Below, one piece after another: positions 1 to 5,595 of a stretch of DNA of 5,595 nucleotides. The position numbers and the translations under genes were made by a program. Where the stretch lies: the NCBI GenBank assembly GCA_903859265.1, contig CAIOLZ010000036.1:1-5595 (forward strand), in the 5' to 3' direction. Position 1 is the first letter of the stretch, and each line of letters starts with the position of its first letter. A model generated the notes under the pieces. That model saw only the letters and a program-made list of their open reading frames with translations. It was not told the DNA's origin and did no database searches. Source of the DNA: an uncultured beta proteobacterium (lineage in GTDB: Bacteria; Pseudomonadota; Gammaproteobacteria; Burkholderiales; Burkholderiaceae_C).

Positions 1-2066
1 CCCATGCGCCAGACGGCGTGGGTCCGGGCAAAACCGTCTGGGTCGGGCTGCAGCTGTCGCACCAACCCCAATGGCACACGTATTGGGTGAATCCGGGTGA
101 CTCTGGCCTGCCAACCCGGCTTGACTGGGACCTGCCCGCAGGCGTCAACGCTTCAGACATCCTGTGGCCAGCGCCCCAGAAAATCGCGATTGGAAGCCTC
201 GCGAACTTTGGCTATGAGGGTGTGGTGTTGCTGCCGGTGCGCTTGACGGTGGCGCCTGCCTTCAAGCCGGGCGCGGCTGGCGTGCTGCCCGTCAAGCTGC
301 ATGCGTCCTGGCTGGTCTGCAAGCAAGAGTGTGTGCCGCAGGAAGGCCAGTTTCTTTTGCAGTTGCCGCTCAAGGGCTCAACGGCATCGCATGGGGCTGA
401 TTTTTCAGGCGCCTGGAGCGCTGCGCCAACGTCGCTGGATGGCCCAGGAGCAGGCACAGCGCGGGCGACCATTGACGGGCAGCAAATGCTGCTGCGCGTC
501 AGCGGCTTGCCTGCAAACTGGCGTGGCAAAAGCATTACTGCAATGCCCGAAACCCCTGAGATCGTAGAAACTGCACGCGCCCCGGATAGCCACGATGCGG
601 TGGTTTGGGGAGTTGCGCAACATGTCGGAACACAAGCCTGGTCCGAGGGTGCCCAGCCGGTCTGGTCGGCGCGTTTGTCGCTTTCGGACCTGCGTTCAGG
701 CACACCGGGCAGCTTGCCCTGGGTGTTGGCGTCGGATGGCAAATCGCTGCGCACTGTTGCAACCGTCGAGGGCGTCTGGCCGCCGCCGAGCCAGCCGCAA
801 GTGCAGGGCGCGGCGGTGGCCCCGGCCGTCGCCGCAGTGCCTGCCGGCGTGGACGCATCCGGCAGTGCCTGGCTGCTGGCTCTGGCCAGTGCGGTGCTGG
901 GTGGGTTAATCCTGAACCTGATGCCCTGCGTTTTCCCGGTTTTGGCCATCAAGGTGTTGGCCTTTGCCAGTGGACACGAAAAAAAGTCTGGCCAGCGCCG
1001 TCTGCAGGGCCTGGCTTACAGCGCCGGCGTGGTGCTGTCGTTTGTGGCGCTCGGTGGATTGATGTTGGGGCTTCGTGCCAGCGGAGAACAGCTGGGCTGG
1101 GGGTTTCAATTGCAGTCGCCCGCTGTGATCGCGGCGCTGGCACTGCTGTTTACCCTGCTCGGACTCAATCTCATGGGTCTGCTCGAAGTAGGCAACCTCT
1201 TGCCATCTGAACTGGGCGGTCTTCAACTGCGCCACCCGCTGGCGGATTCGTTTTTGTCCGGGGTGCTGGCAGTCGCCATTGCGTCACCCTGCACGGCGCC
1301 ATTTATGGGGGCTTCATTAGGCTATGCCATAGCCTTGCCCGCGCCACAGGCATTGGCCATCTTCGCGGCGCTTGGGGTCGGTCTTGCACTACCGTATTTA
1401 GTCTCAAGCTGGTTCCCGGTCGTCGGAAAGTGGCTACCCAAGCCGGGTCAGTGGATGCAAACGCTGCGCCGCTTCATGGCGTTTCCCATGTGGGCCACGG
1501 TGGTGTGGCTCATTGGGGTATCGGGGCATTTGAGCGGTATAGATGGCGCGGCCAGCCTGCTGGGTTTTTTGCTGGTCGTGGCGCTGGCCGCCTGGTCGGC
1601 ACAACAGCACGGTAACAGCCGAAGGGTGCTGATGGTTGTGTCTGTGCTGGGCGCAGTTGCCTTGTTCTGGTCCGACGGTGGCAGTTTCTTGAAGCTGGAA
1701 GAAGCGCCTGGCACGGCGCAGTCCGGCGCCTGGCAAACCTGGGCCCCGGGACGGGTTGAAGCCGCGCTGTCGGGTGGTAAACCGGTGTTTGTGGACTTCA
1801 CGGCAGCCTGGTGCATTACCTGCCAGTACAACAAGAAAACGACATTGGCCAGCGCCGGGGTCATGGCAGATTTCCTGGCCAAGAAAGTTCAACTGCTGCG
1901 GGCTGACTGGACGCGACGCGATCCTGCTATTACCCAGGCATTGGCGGGCCTGGGCCGCAGTGGTGTACCGGTTTACGTGCTGTACCAACCCGGCCACGCA
2001 CCGGTGGTGTTCACGGAGATATTGGGCGCTAGCGAACTGCGTGCTGCGCTGGCGGGCCTGCCGTGA
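1..2066 (+). CDS. dsbD: DsbD/ScsB-type protein-disulfide reductase, 5' end cut off by window
   Basis: Inner-membrane enzyme that passes electrons from cytoplasmic thioredoxin across the membrane to periplasmic thiol-disulfide partners (family knowledge). The frame is open from base 3. The GTG at 18 is not the real start: nothing there looks like a signal peptide and conserved-looking sequence (HAPDGVGPGK) spans it. Counting from that GTG, residues 1-280 are a periplasmic region with a CKQEC pair (C101, C105). About eight hydrophobic segments follow between residues 284 and 552, carrying NLMPCVFPVL (C304) and IASPCTAPF (C425), the cysteine pair of the transmembrane domain. Residues about 575-682 are a thioredoxin-like domain with AAWCITCQYNK (C599, C602). 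All six expected redox cysteines are present. The N-terminal region is much longer than the alpha domain of E. coli DsbD and uses CxxxC, which points to the ScsB-like branch. The stop TGA overlaps the next gene's start. Confidence 0.93.
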   Translation, partial: HAPDGVGPGKTVWVGLQLSHQPQWHTYWVNPGDSGLPTRLDWDLPAGVNASDILWPAPQKIAIGSLANFGYEGVVLLPVRLTVAPAFKPGAAGVLPVKLHASWLVCKQECVPQEGQFLLQLPLKGSTASHGADFSGAWSAAPTSLDGPGAGTARATIDGQQMLLRVSGLPANWRGKSITAMPETPEIVETARAPDSHDAVVWGVAQHVGTQAWSEGAQPVWSARLSLSDLRSGTPGSLPWVLASDGKSLRTVATVEGVWPPPSQPQVQGAAVAPAVAAVPAGVDASGSAWLLALASAVLGGLILNLMPCVFPVLAIKVLAFASGHEKKSGQRRLQGLAYSAGVVLSFVALGGLMLGLRASGEQLGWGFQLQSPAVIAALALLFTLLGLNLMGLLEVGNLLPSELGGLQLRHPLADSFLSGVLAVAIASPCTAPFMGASLGYAIALPAPQALAIFAALGVGLALPYLVSSWFPVVGKWLPKPGQWMQTLRRFMAFPMWATVVWLIGVSGHLSGIDGAASLLGFLLVVALAAWSAQQHGNSRRVLMVVSVLGAVALFWSDGGSFLKLEEAPGTAQSGAWQTWAPGRVEAALSGGKPVFVDFTAAWCITCQYNKKTTLASAGVMADFLAKKVQLLRADWTRRDPAITQALAGLGRSGVPVYVLYQPGHAPVVFTEILGASELRAALAGLP
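980..1015 (+). other. Possible -1 ribosomal slippery site with downstream hairpin inside dsbD
   Basis: Bases 980-986 read A AAA AAG in the dsbD reading frame (gaA AAA AAG, residues E-K-K between membrane segments 1 and 2). This is the same heptamer and phase used for programmed -1 frameshifting in E. coli dnaX. Four bases later a GC-rich stem can form: GCCAG (991-995) with CTGGC (1011-1015), then GCC (997-999) with GGC (1008-1010), a bulged C996 and an 8-base loop. There is no clear Shine-Dalgarno-like stimulator upstream. A -1 shift would add 74 residues and stop at TGA 1208-1210, truncating the membrane domain. Lysine pairs are common, so this may be chance. Confidence 0.2.
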
Positions 2067-2497
2067 CGCCCGGGCTCCACCCGGCTGGCGCCGATGAAGC
2101 GCAAACCATTGTCCACATTCTTGCAAACTACCGCTGTGTCGCCGTCGTTGGTTTGTCGCCCAAATCGCACCGGGACAGCTATGGCGTTGCACGCTATATG
2201 CAAGCGCATGGCTGGCGAATCATTCCCATCAACCCCAACGCCAGCGCGATACTGGGCGAGAAAGCCTATCCGACACTGGCAGCGGCGGCGGCCGAGCACC
2301 GTATCGAACTGGTTGATGTTTTTCGCAATTCAGAAGCGGTGCCGCCCGTCGTGGACGAGGCGATCGCCGTCGGTGCTAAAGCGGTGTGGTTGCAACTGGG
2401 TATTGAAAATGCTGCTGCAATCGAGCGAGCACGGGATGCAGGGCTTTGGGCGGTACAAAACCGTTGCCTGAAAATTGACCATGCACGCTTGGTGTAG
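2063..2497 (+). CDS. YccU-type CoA-binding (Rossmann-fold) protein
   Basis: A 144-residue cytosolic protein of the CoA-binding domain 2 family, best known from E. coli YccU (about the same length). The family has a Rossmann-like nucleotide fold related to the CoA-binding part of succinyl-CoA synthetase; its physiological role is poorly defined. Visible family features are VAVVGLSPKSHRDSYGVARY near residues 27-46 (glycine loop after the first strand), WRIIPINPN near 51-59, then VDVFRNSEAVPPVVDEAI, AKAVWLQLGI and a C-terminal NRCLKID. The GTG start at 2063 overlaps the dsbD TGA (GTGA), which suggests translational coupling. No other ATG, GTG or TTG precedes the glycine loop in this frame, and the ribosome binding site is weak. 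It ends at TAG 2495-2497. A link to dsbD function is only positional. Confidence 0.88.
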   Translation: MTPGLHPAGADEAQTIVHILANYRCVAVVGLSPKSHRDSYGVARYMQAHGWRIIPINPNASAILGEKAYPTLAAAAAEHRIELVDVFRNSEAVPPVVDEAIAVGAKAVWLQLGIENAAAIERARDAGLWAVQNRCLKIDHARLV

Positions 2498-2533
2498 AGT
2501 GCGCTGCAGTTTGCCAACTACAACAATGTCCAG

Positions 2534-3661
2534 ATGACTTCCTCGAACCCCACCAACGCTTTCGCACCGCTGCAAAACGACACATTCCTGCGCGCCTGTC
2601 TGCGCCAGGCCACCGACCACACGCCGGTCTGGCTGATGCGTCAGGCCGGGCGTTACCTGCCGGAATATTGCGCCACACGGGCCAAAGCCGGCAGCTTCAT
2701 GGGACTGGCCACCAACACCGACTTTGCTACTGAAGTCACTTTGCAGCCATTGGAGCGCTATGAGCTGGATGCCGCAATTTTGTTCAGTGACATCCTGACC
2801 GTTCCTGACGCGATGGGCCTGGGTTTGTCATTTGCACAGGGCGAAGGCCCGCGTTTCGCGTCGCCCGTGCGCGACGAGACGGCAGTCGCGCAACTTGCCG
2901 TGCCCGACATGGACAAGCTGCGGTACGTTTTTGACGCGGTCACCTCCATCCGCCGCGCACTGCAAGGGCGGGTGCCTCTGATTGGTTTCTCCGGCAGCCC
3001 CTGGACACTGGCCTGCTACATGGTCGAGGGCAAGGGGTCAGACGACTACCGGCTGGTCAAAACGATGTTGTATGCGCGACCCGATCTGATGCACCGTATG
3101 CTGGCCGTCAATGCGGACGCGGTCGCCAGTTACCTCAACGCCCAGATCGACGCCGGCGCGCAGGCCGTGATGATTTTTGACAGCTGGGGCGGGGTGCTGG
3201 CAGATGGTGCCTTTCAGACCTTTTCCATGGCCTATACCGCGCGCGTGCTGGCGCAGCTCAAGCGCGTCGGAACGGATGGGCAAGTAGTACCACGGATTGT
3301 GTTTACCAAGGGCGGCGGGGGCTGGTTGACGGACATGGCTTCGCTGGACTGTGAGGTGCTGGGCCTGGACTGGACTGTCAACTTGGCGGCTGCGCGCACG
3401 CTCGTCGGTGGCGCAGACAACGGCCCCGGCAAAGCTCTGCAGGGCAATATTGACCCCAACGTGCTGTTTGCACAGCCCGAACAGATCGCTGCAGAAGTCG
3501 GCAAAGTGATCGACAGTTTCGGCAAGCCGTATGGCGGCAGCGGAACCGGACCAACACACATCTTTAATTTGGGTCACGGCATCAGCCAGTACACACCGCC
3601 CGAAAATGTATCCGCTTTGGTAAATGCGGTGCACCAGCACTCCAAACGGGTGCGGATGTAG
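2534..3661 (+). CDS. hemE: Uroporphyrinogen decarboxylase
   Basis: Cytosolic, usually homodimeric enzyme of heme biosynthesis. It removes the four acetate carboxyls of uroporphyrinogen III to give coproporphyrinogen III. The gene is complete at 375 residues, slightly longer than E. coli HemE. The first family signature PVWLMRQAGRYLPEY is at residues 31-45, with the substrate-binding arginines R36 and R40. FSDIL follows with D86, equivalent to the catalytic Asp86 of the human enzyme. The second signature GFSGSPWTLACYMVEG is at 151-166, with Y162 matching human Tyr164. FDSWGG (215-220) supplies the active-site serine, and NLGHGISQYTPPENV (345-359) carries the conserved histidine H348. The ATG at 2534 gives the usual short lead before FLRACLRQ. 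No Shine-Dalgarno is visible and no other ATG/GTG/TTG start lies between the preceding TAG and this ATG in frame. It lies 36 bases after the CoA-binding gene, so co-transcription is likely. The stop is TAG. Confidence 0.97.
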   Translation: MTSSNPTNAFAPLQNDTFLRACLRQATDHTPVWLMRQAGRYLPEYCATRAKAGSFMGLATNTDFATEVTLQPLERYELDAAILFSDILTVPDAMGLGLSFAQGEGPRFASPVRDETAVAQLAVPDMDKLRYVFDAVTSIRRALQGRVPLIGFSGSPWTLACYMVEGKGSDDYRLVKTMLYARPDLMHRMLAVNADAVASYLNAQIDAGAQAVMIFDSWGGVLADGAFQTFSMAYTARVLAQLKRVGTDGQVVPRIVFTKGGGGWLTDMASLDCEVLGLDWTVNLAAARTLVGGADNGPGKALQGNIDPNVLFAQPEQIAAEVGKVIDSFGKPYGGSGTGPTHIFNLGHGISQYTPPENVSALVNAVHQHSKRVRM

Positions 3662-3665
3662 CTCC

Positions 3666-3689
3666 GGGCGCATCGCCTACCATGTTTTT
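3666..3689 (+). terminator. Weak candidate intrinsic terminator after hemE
   Basis: Just after the hemE stop, GGCG (3667-3670) and CGCC (3674-3677) can pair around a 3-base loop, with a G-T wobble outside. A run of five T (3685-3689) follows seven bases after that wobble. The stem is short and the T-run is displaced, so this is a poor match to a classical terminator. hemE transcription may instead end by Rho or run on into priA. Confidence 0.22.
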
Positions 3690-3718
3690 GAGGCTTGTAA
3701 AGCGGCTCCCATCTAAAC

Positions 3719-3727
3719 TTATGCACA
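3719..3727 (+). promoter_or_regulatory. DnaA box match (TTATGCACA)
   Basis: TTATGCACA fits the DnaA-box consensus TTATNCACA at every defined position. It lies 57 bases after hemE and 279 bases before the proposed priA start. It is oriented the same way as the second box at 3906. A single match could be chance; two in one short intergenic gap make it more credible. Confidence 0.45.
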
Positions 3728-3825
3728 AAAATGGTGGTGCGGCAATGCAGCAACGCGACACCCCTCGTCCGCCCGCTACAAACTCCATAGCGCTCGTAAG
3801 TATTTGATTCATAAGGACTTAAAAG

Positions 3826-3854
3826 TTTGCTGGTTTTGCGGGCAAATCAGCGAA
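3826..3854 (+). other. Stem-loop 1 in priA upstream region
   Basis: TTTGCTGGTTT (3826-3836) can pair with AAATCAGCGAA (3844-3854), giving an 11-bp stem with a 7-base loop (TGCGGGC). Two of the pairs are G-U wobbles (T3828 with G3852, G3833 with T3847). They hold only in plus-strand RNA and would be A-C mismatches on the minus strand, which mildly favours a plus-strand RNA structure over a DNA palindrome or a minus-strand terminator. No T-run follows on the plus strand. Confidence 0.4.
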
Positions 3855-3856
3855 AA

Positions 3857-3871
3857 CCTTGAAAATCAAGG
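3857..3871 (+). other. Stem-loop 2 (CCTTG/CAAGG, short loop)
   Basis: CCTTG (3857-3861) and CAAGG (3867-3871) form a perfect 5-bp inverted repeat around AAAAT. After one mismatch, AAA (3853-3855) and TTT (3873-3875) extend it. It follows stem-loop 1 directly and its arms recur in stem-loop 3. As an RNA hairpin it is weak; as DNA it is a 15-bp near-palindrome that a dimeric regulator could bind. Confidence 0.35.
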
Positions 3872-3872
3872 C

Positions 3873-3900
3873 TTTACCGTAATCGTTGAGAAGATATGAA
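3873..3900 (+). promoter_or_regulatory. Tentative sigma-70-type promoter for priA
   Basis: TTTACC (3873-3878) resembles a -35 box at four of six positions. TATGAA (3895-3900) resembles a -10 box, also at four of six, with a 16-base spacer. Transcription would begin near 3906, on top of the DnaA box at 3906-3914, so DnaA binding there could repress it. TATAAA at 3931-3936 is another possible -10 but has no good -35. This is a weak call made by eye. Confidence 0.25.
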
Positions 3901-3905
3901 CAAAG

Positions 3906-3914
3906 TTATCCACA
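3906..3914 (+). promoter_or_regulatory. Perfect DnaA box (TTATCCACA)
   Basis: TTATCCACA is the strongest form of the DnaA recognition sequence (the R1-type box of E. coli oriC). It lies 84 bases before the proposed priA start, in the AT-rich part of the gap. It is 187 bases, start to start, from the TTATGCACA box and in the same orientation. Since priA acts in replication restart, DnaA control is an attractive inference. The site could also act in DnaA titration, or be chance. Confidence 0.55.
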
Positions 3915-3918
3915 GAAA

Positions 3919-3953
3919 CCTTGGAACGCATATAAAGTGGTTCTAGATCAAGG
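3919..3953 (+). other. Stem-loop 3 (second CCTTG/CAAGG unit)
   Basis: CCTTG (3919-3923) pairs with CAAGG (3949-3953). Directly inside, GAAC (3924-3927) pairs with GTTC (3940-3943), leaving a 5-base bulge TAGAT on the right arm and a 12-base loop. The arms repeat those of stem-loop 2, so the two could exchange partners. It begins five bases after the DnaA box at 3906-3914. Confidence 0.35.
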
Positions 3954-3954
3954 A

Positions 3955-3973
3955 CTTAGGCGCAATACCTAAG
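3955..3973 (+). other. Stem-loop 4 / inverted repeat just upstream of priA
   Basis: CTTAGG (3955-3960) and CCTAAG (3968-3973) are a perfect 6-bp inverted repeat around the 7-base spacer CGCAATA. It ends 25 bases before the proposed priA TTG. It could be a dimer-binding operator or a leader hairpin close to the ribosome landing area. Its left arm overlaps the second AAGGACTTA repeat. Confidence 0.4.
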
Positions 3974-3998
3974 GTTTACATCAACAAAAGACCTCAAG

Positions 3999-5595
3999 TT
4001 GGACCCCGCAGAACTCCCAGGATCGGACATCCCGACTCCGGACGAATCCCATTGGCTGTGCGTGTTAGTACACTCCCCAGCCCATTCGGCACTTGGGCCA
4101 GTGCTCACTTACCGCAGTCCCACGAATTTGCCGACCGGTGCGCTGGTCAGGGTACCTCTGGGTAAACGCGAAGTGTTGGGCGTGGTGTGGGACGCTGGGT
4201 CGGATGCACCAAACGGCGAAATGGACCCCGGGCGCATTCGCGCTATTTCCGGCAGGCTCGAAGGCATTGCGCCACTGAGTTCACATTGGCAACAGCTCGT
4301 CGGCTTTGCAGCACGCTATTACCAACGCTCGGTGGGTGAGGTGGCCCTGGCCGCACTTCCACCACAGTTGCGCGAGCTATCGCCTGCCCAGATGGAGCGC
4401 AGACTCAAGCGCCCTGGGGCCAAGACCCTGACAGCACCAGATGATCCTGCCTTTGGGGCTAACGATGGCGCCAAGAACGCCGCGACCTGCACCCCTGTTC
4501 TGAGTTCGGAGCAGTGCGAGGTACTGGCGCAAGTTGCGGCGAACCCAGGACCATTTTTGCTATTCGGCGCCACCGGCAGCGGCAAAACGGAGGTCTATCT
4601 GCAATGCGTTCAGGACCTGCTCGCCGCCGACCCTCACGCCCAGGCCCTGATCATGGTGCCGGAAATCAACCTCACGCCACAACTGGAGGCACGTTTCAGA
4701 GCGCGTTTTGCACCCCTTTATGGTGCCGATGCCCTGGTCTCGCTGCACAGCGGCATGACCAATCCGCAGCGGCTCAAAGCCTGGCTCAGTGCCCACGGCG
4801 GCAGCGCGCGGATTGTGCTGGGAACCCGTATGGCGGTGTTTGCCTCCATGCCGAAGTTGCGCCTGATCGTGGTCGATGAAGAACACGATCCCAGCTACAA
4901 AAGCTCCGAAGGTGCGCGATATTCAGCCCGCGACCTGGCGGTTTACCGCGGACAGCTCGAGGGCGCCAAAGTTGTGTTGGGCTCGGCCACACCGTCCCTG
5001 GAGAGCTGGCACCACAGCCGGCCGGCATCGGAGGGCGGGCGCTACATGCGCCTGCACATGCCCTCGCGGATTGGGCAACTCGCTGCCTTGCCGCTGGTGC
5101 GCAGGGTGGATATGAACCATCAACCGCGCAGGGCGGTATTTTCGCTGCCCCTGCTTGAAGCCATCAAGGAGCGTGTAGCGCGTGGCGAACAATGTCTGAT
5201 TTTTTTGAACCGCAGGGGCTACGCACCCGTATTGCACTGCGCTGACTGCGGCTGGAAAAGCGAGTGCCCGCACTGCAGCGCGTTTCGGGTGTTTCACAAA
5301 ATTGACCGCACCCTGCGCTGCCACCATTGCGGCTTTACCGAGCGCGTGCCGCGCGCCTGCCCGGCCTGTGGCAACCCGGACATTGCACCCATAGGACGCG
5401 GCACCGAGCAGTTGGAAGAGCACCTTACCGCGCTGCTCAGCGATGTGCGACGCGCTGGCTCGGTGACCGCGCAATGCCCCGACGGCGAACCCGTGCGCGT
5501 TGCGCGCATTGATGCGGACAGCACCCGGCTCAAGGGCATGCTGCAATCGCAGTTGGCCGCGGTGCACTCCGGCGAGGTGGACGTGCTGGTGGGCA
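3999..5595 (+). CDS. priA: Primosomal protein N' (PriA helicase), 3' end cut off by window
   Basis: Superfamily 2 ATP-dependent 3'-5' DNA helicase that recognises stalled or repaired forks and starts reloading of DnaB for replication restart. The frame is open from 3960 to the last base, 532 codons from the proposed start; PriA is usually about 700 residues or more, so the C-terminal part is missing. Counting from TTG 3999: the N-terminal DNA-binding domain includes ALVRVPLGKREVLGVVW; Walker A GATGSGKT is at 190-197, DEEH at 293-296, GSATPSLES at 328-336, FLNRRGY at 402-408, and GTEQLE starts at 468. Eight zinc cysteines form four CxxC pairs (414/417, 423/426, 441/444, 454/457). No ATG precedes the conserved HWLCVLVHSPAHS. 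TTG 3999 is chosen because composition becomes coding-like there; GTG 4062 would cut into the first strand. The ribosome site is weak. Confidence 0.95.
   Translation, partial: MDPAELPGSDIPTPDESHWLCVLVHSPAHSALGPVLTYRSPTNLPTGALVRVPLGKREVLGVVWDAGSDAPNGEMDPGRIRAISGRLEGIAPLSSHWQQLVGFAARYYQRSVGEVALAALPPQLRELSPAQMERRLKRPGAKTLTAPDDPAFGANDGAKNAATCTPVLSSEQCEVLAQVAANPGPFLLFGATGSGKTEVYLQCVQDLLAADPHAQALIMVPEINLTPQLEARFRARFAPLYGADALVSLHSGMTNPQRLKAWLSAHGGSARIVLGTRMAVFASMPKLRLIVVDEEHDPSYKSSEGARYSARDLAVYRGQLEGAKVVLGSATPSLESWHHSRPASEGGRYMRLHMPSRIGQLAALPLVRRVDMNHQPRRAVFSLPLLEAIKERVARGEQCLIFLNRRGYAPVLHCADCGWKSECPHCSAFRVFHKIDRTLRCHHCGFTERVPRACPACGNPDIAPIGRGTEQLEEHLTALLSDVRRAGSVTAQCPDGEPVRVARIDADSTRLKGMLQSQLAAVHSGEVDVLVG

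Larger units (their letters stand above)
3813..3958 (+). repeat. Three pairs of short direct repeats upstream of priA
   Basis: Three different motifs each occur twice here: AAGGACTTA at 3813-3821 and 3950-3958; AAACCTTG at 3854-3861 and 3916-3923; ATCAAGG at 3865-3871 and 3947-3953. The last two act together: AAACCTTG is followed by its partial complement ATCAAGG after 3 bases in the first copy and after 23 bases in the second. So the same hairpin arms (CCTTG/CAAGG) appear twice. The CCTTG of the first copy could also pair with the CAAGG of the second, allowing alternative structures. Function is unknown; operator sites or a structured leader are the main options. Confidence 0.6.
3662..3998 (+). 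other. hemE-priA intergenic region, AT-rich and repeat-rich
   Basis: A gap of 337 bases with no convincing protein gene on either strand. The first part, to about 3780, is of mixed composition, with a weak terminator-like hairpin after hemE and one DnaA-box match. From 3781 to 3960 I count 70 G+C in 180 bases (39%), against about 60% in a sampled line of priA. This second part holds duplicated short motifs, four possible stem-loops, a second DnaA-box match and promoter-like hexamers. Composition returns to coding-like at about 3999, which helps place the priA start. The likely role is control of priA; a small structured RNA is an alternative. Confidence 0.7.

Noticed and set aside
18..20. GTG as the true start of dsbD
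   Set aside because: The frame continues to the window edge with family-like sequence, and no signal peptide follows this GTG.
212..952. 246-codon open frame on the minus strand opposite dsbD
   Set aside because: Lies wholly opposite a strong gene, with low-complexity Ala/Ser/Pro/Thr-rich sequence and no recognisable domain; typical of an antisense shadow in GC-rich DNA.
605..1210. 201-codon plus-strand frame overlapping dsbD
   Set aside because: Arg/Gly/Cys-rich out-of-frame translation of dsbD with no motif; relevant only as the end of a possible -1 frameshift.
2109..2117. TTGTCCACA as a third DnaA box
   Set aside because: One mismatch at a conserved position, and it lies inside the CoA-binding gene.
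1434..2192. 252-codon minus-strand frame
   Set aside because: Opposite the dsbD tail and the start of the CoA-binding gene; Arg/Gln/His-rich shadow without domain features.
3582..3812. 76-codon minus-strand frame reaching into the hemE-priA gap
   Set aside because: Starts in the gap and runs into hemE antisense; no ribosome site or domain visible.
3896..3946. 16-codon ORF (MNKVIHRNLGTHIKWF) upstream of priA as a leader peptide
   Set aside because: It has GAGAAG nearby but only two bases before the ATG, and the reading is explained by the DnaA box and hairpin bases. No run of regulatory codons is seen.
5200..5206. Run of seven T in priA as a frameshift or terminator signal
   Set aside because: It encodes part of the conserved LIFLNRRGY motif and the frame stays intact; no GC-rich stem directly precedes it.
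4923..5567. 214-codon minus-strand frame opposite priA
   Set aside because: priA on the plus strand has all helicase and zinc motifs over the same bases, so this is a shadow.

Overview
The window is ordinary chromosomal DNA from a GC-rich betaproteobacterium. It most resembles the Burkholderiales, probably Comamonadaceae (Rhodoferax/Polaromonas-like). That placement is inferred from the character of the proteins and from the hemE-priA neighbourhood as I remember it from that group; no search was run. All genes lie on the plus strand and no frame is broken. There is no sign of an insertion sequence, phage, CRISPR array, tRNA or rRNA.

Layout: (1) bases 1-2066 hold the 3' part of a large inner-membrane thiol-disulfide reductase of the DsbD/ScsB type. 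It has a periplasmic domain with a CxxxC pair, eight predicted membrane segments with MPC and SPC motifs, and a thioredoxin-like tail with CITC. (2) Bases 2063-2497 hold a small YccU-type CoA-binding protein that overlaps the dsbD stop by four bases (GTGA). (3) Bases 2534-3661 hold hemE, complete uroporphyrinogen decarboxylase. (4) Bases 3662-3998 are a 337-bp gap without a convincing gene. Its second half is AT-rich (39% GC counted over 3781-3960) and full of short repeats and hairpins. The gap also carries two perfect DnaA-box matches. (5) From about base 3999 to the right edge runs priA, the primosome helicase PriA. It is open to the last base, so its C-terminal part is missing.

How they work together: dsbD, the CoA-binding gene and hemE are closely packed and could share a transcript. 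DsbD-type proteins deliver reducing power to the periplasm, including for cytochrome c maturation, and HemE makes a heme precursor, so a shared respiratory theme is plausible but inferred. priA is probably expressed from its own promoter in the 337-bp gap.

The most interesting part is that gap. Duplicated hairpin arms (AAACCTTG...ATCAAGG, twice), a duplicated AAGGACTTA, four consecutive possible stem-loops and two DnaA boxes lie just upstream of a replication-restart gene. This could be a DnaA-responsive or RNA-structured control region for priA. A second point of note is an in-phase A AAA AAG heptamer followed by a GC-rich hairpin inside dsbD. The genes themselves are well-known families; I see no clearly novel multi-gene system.
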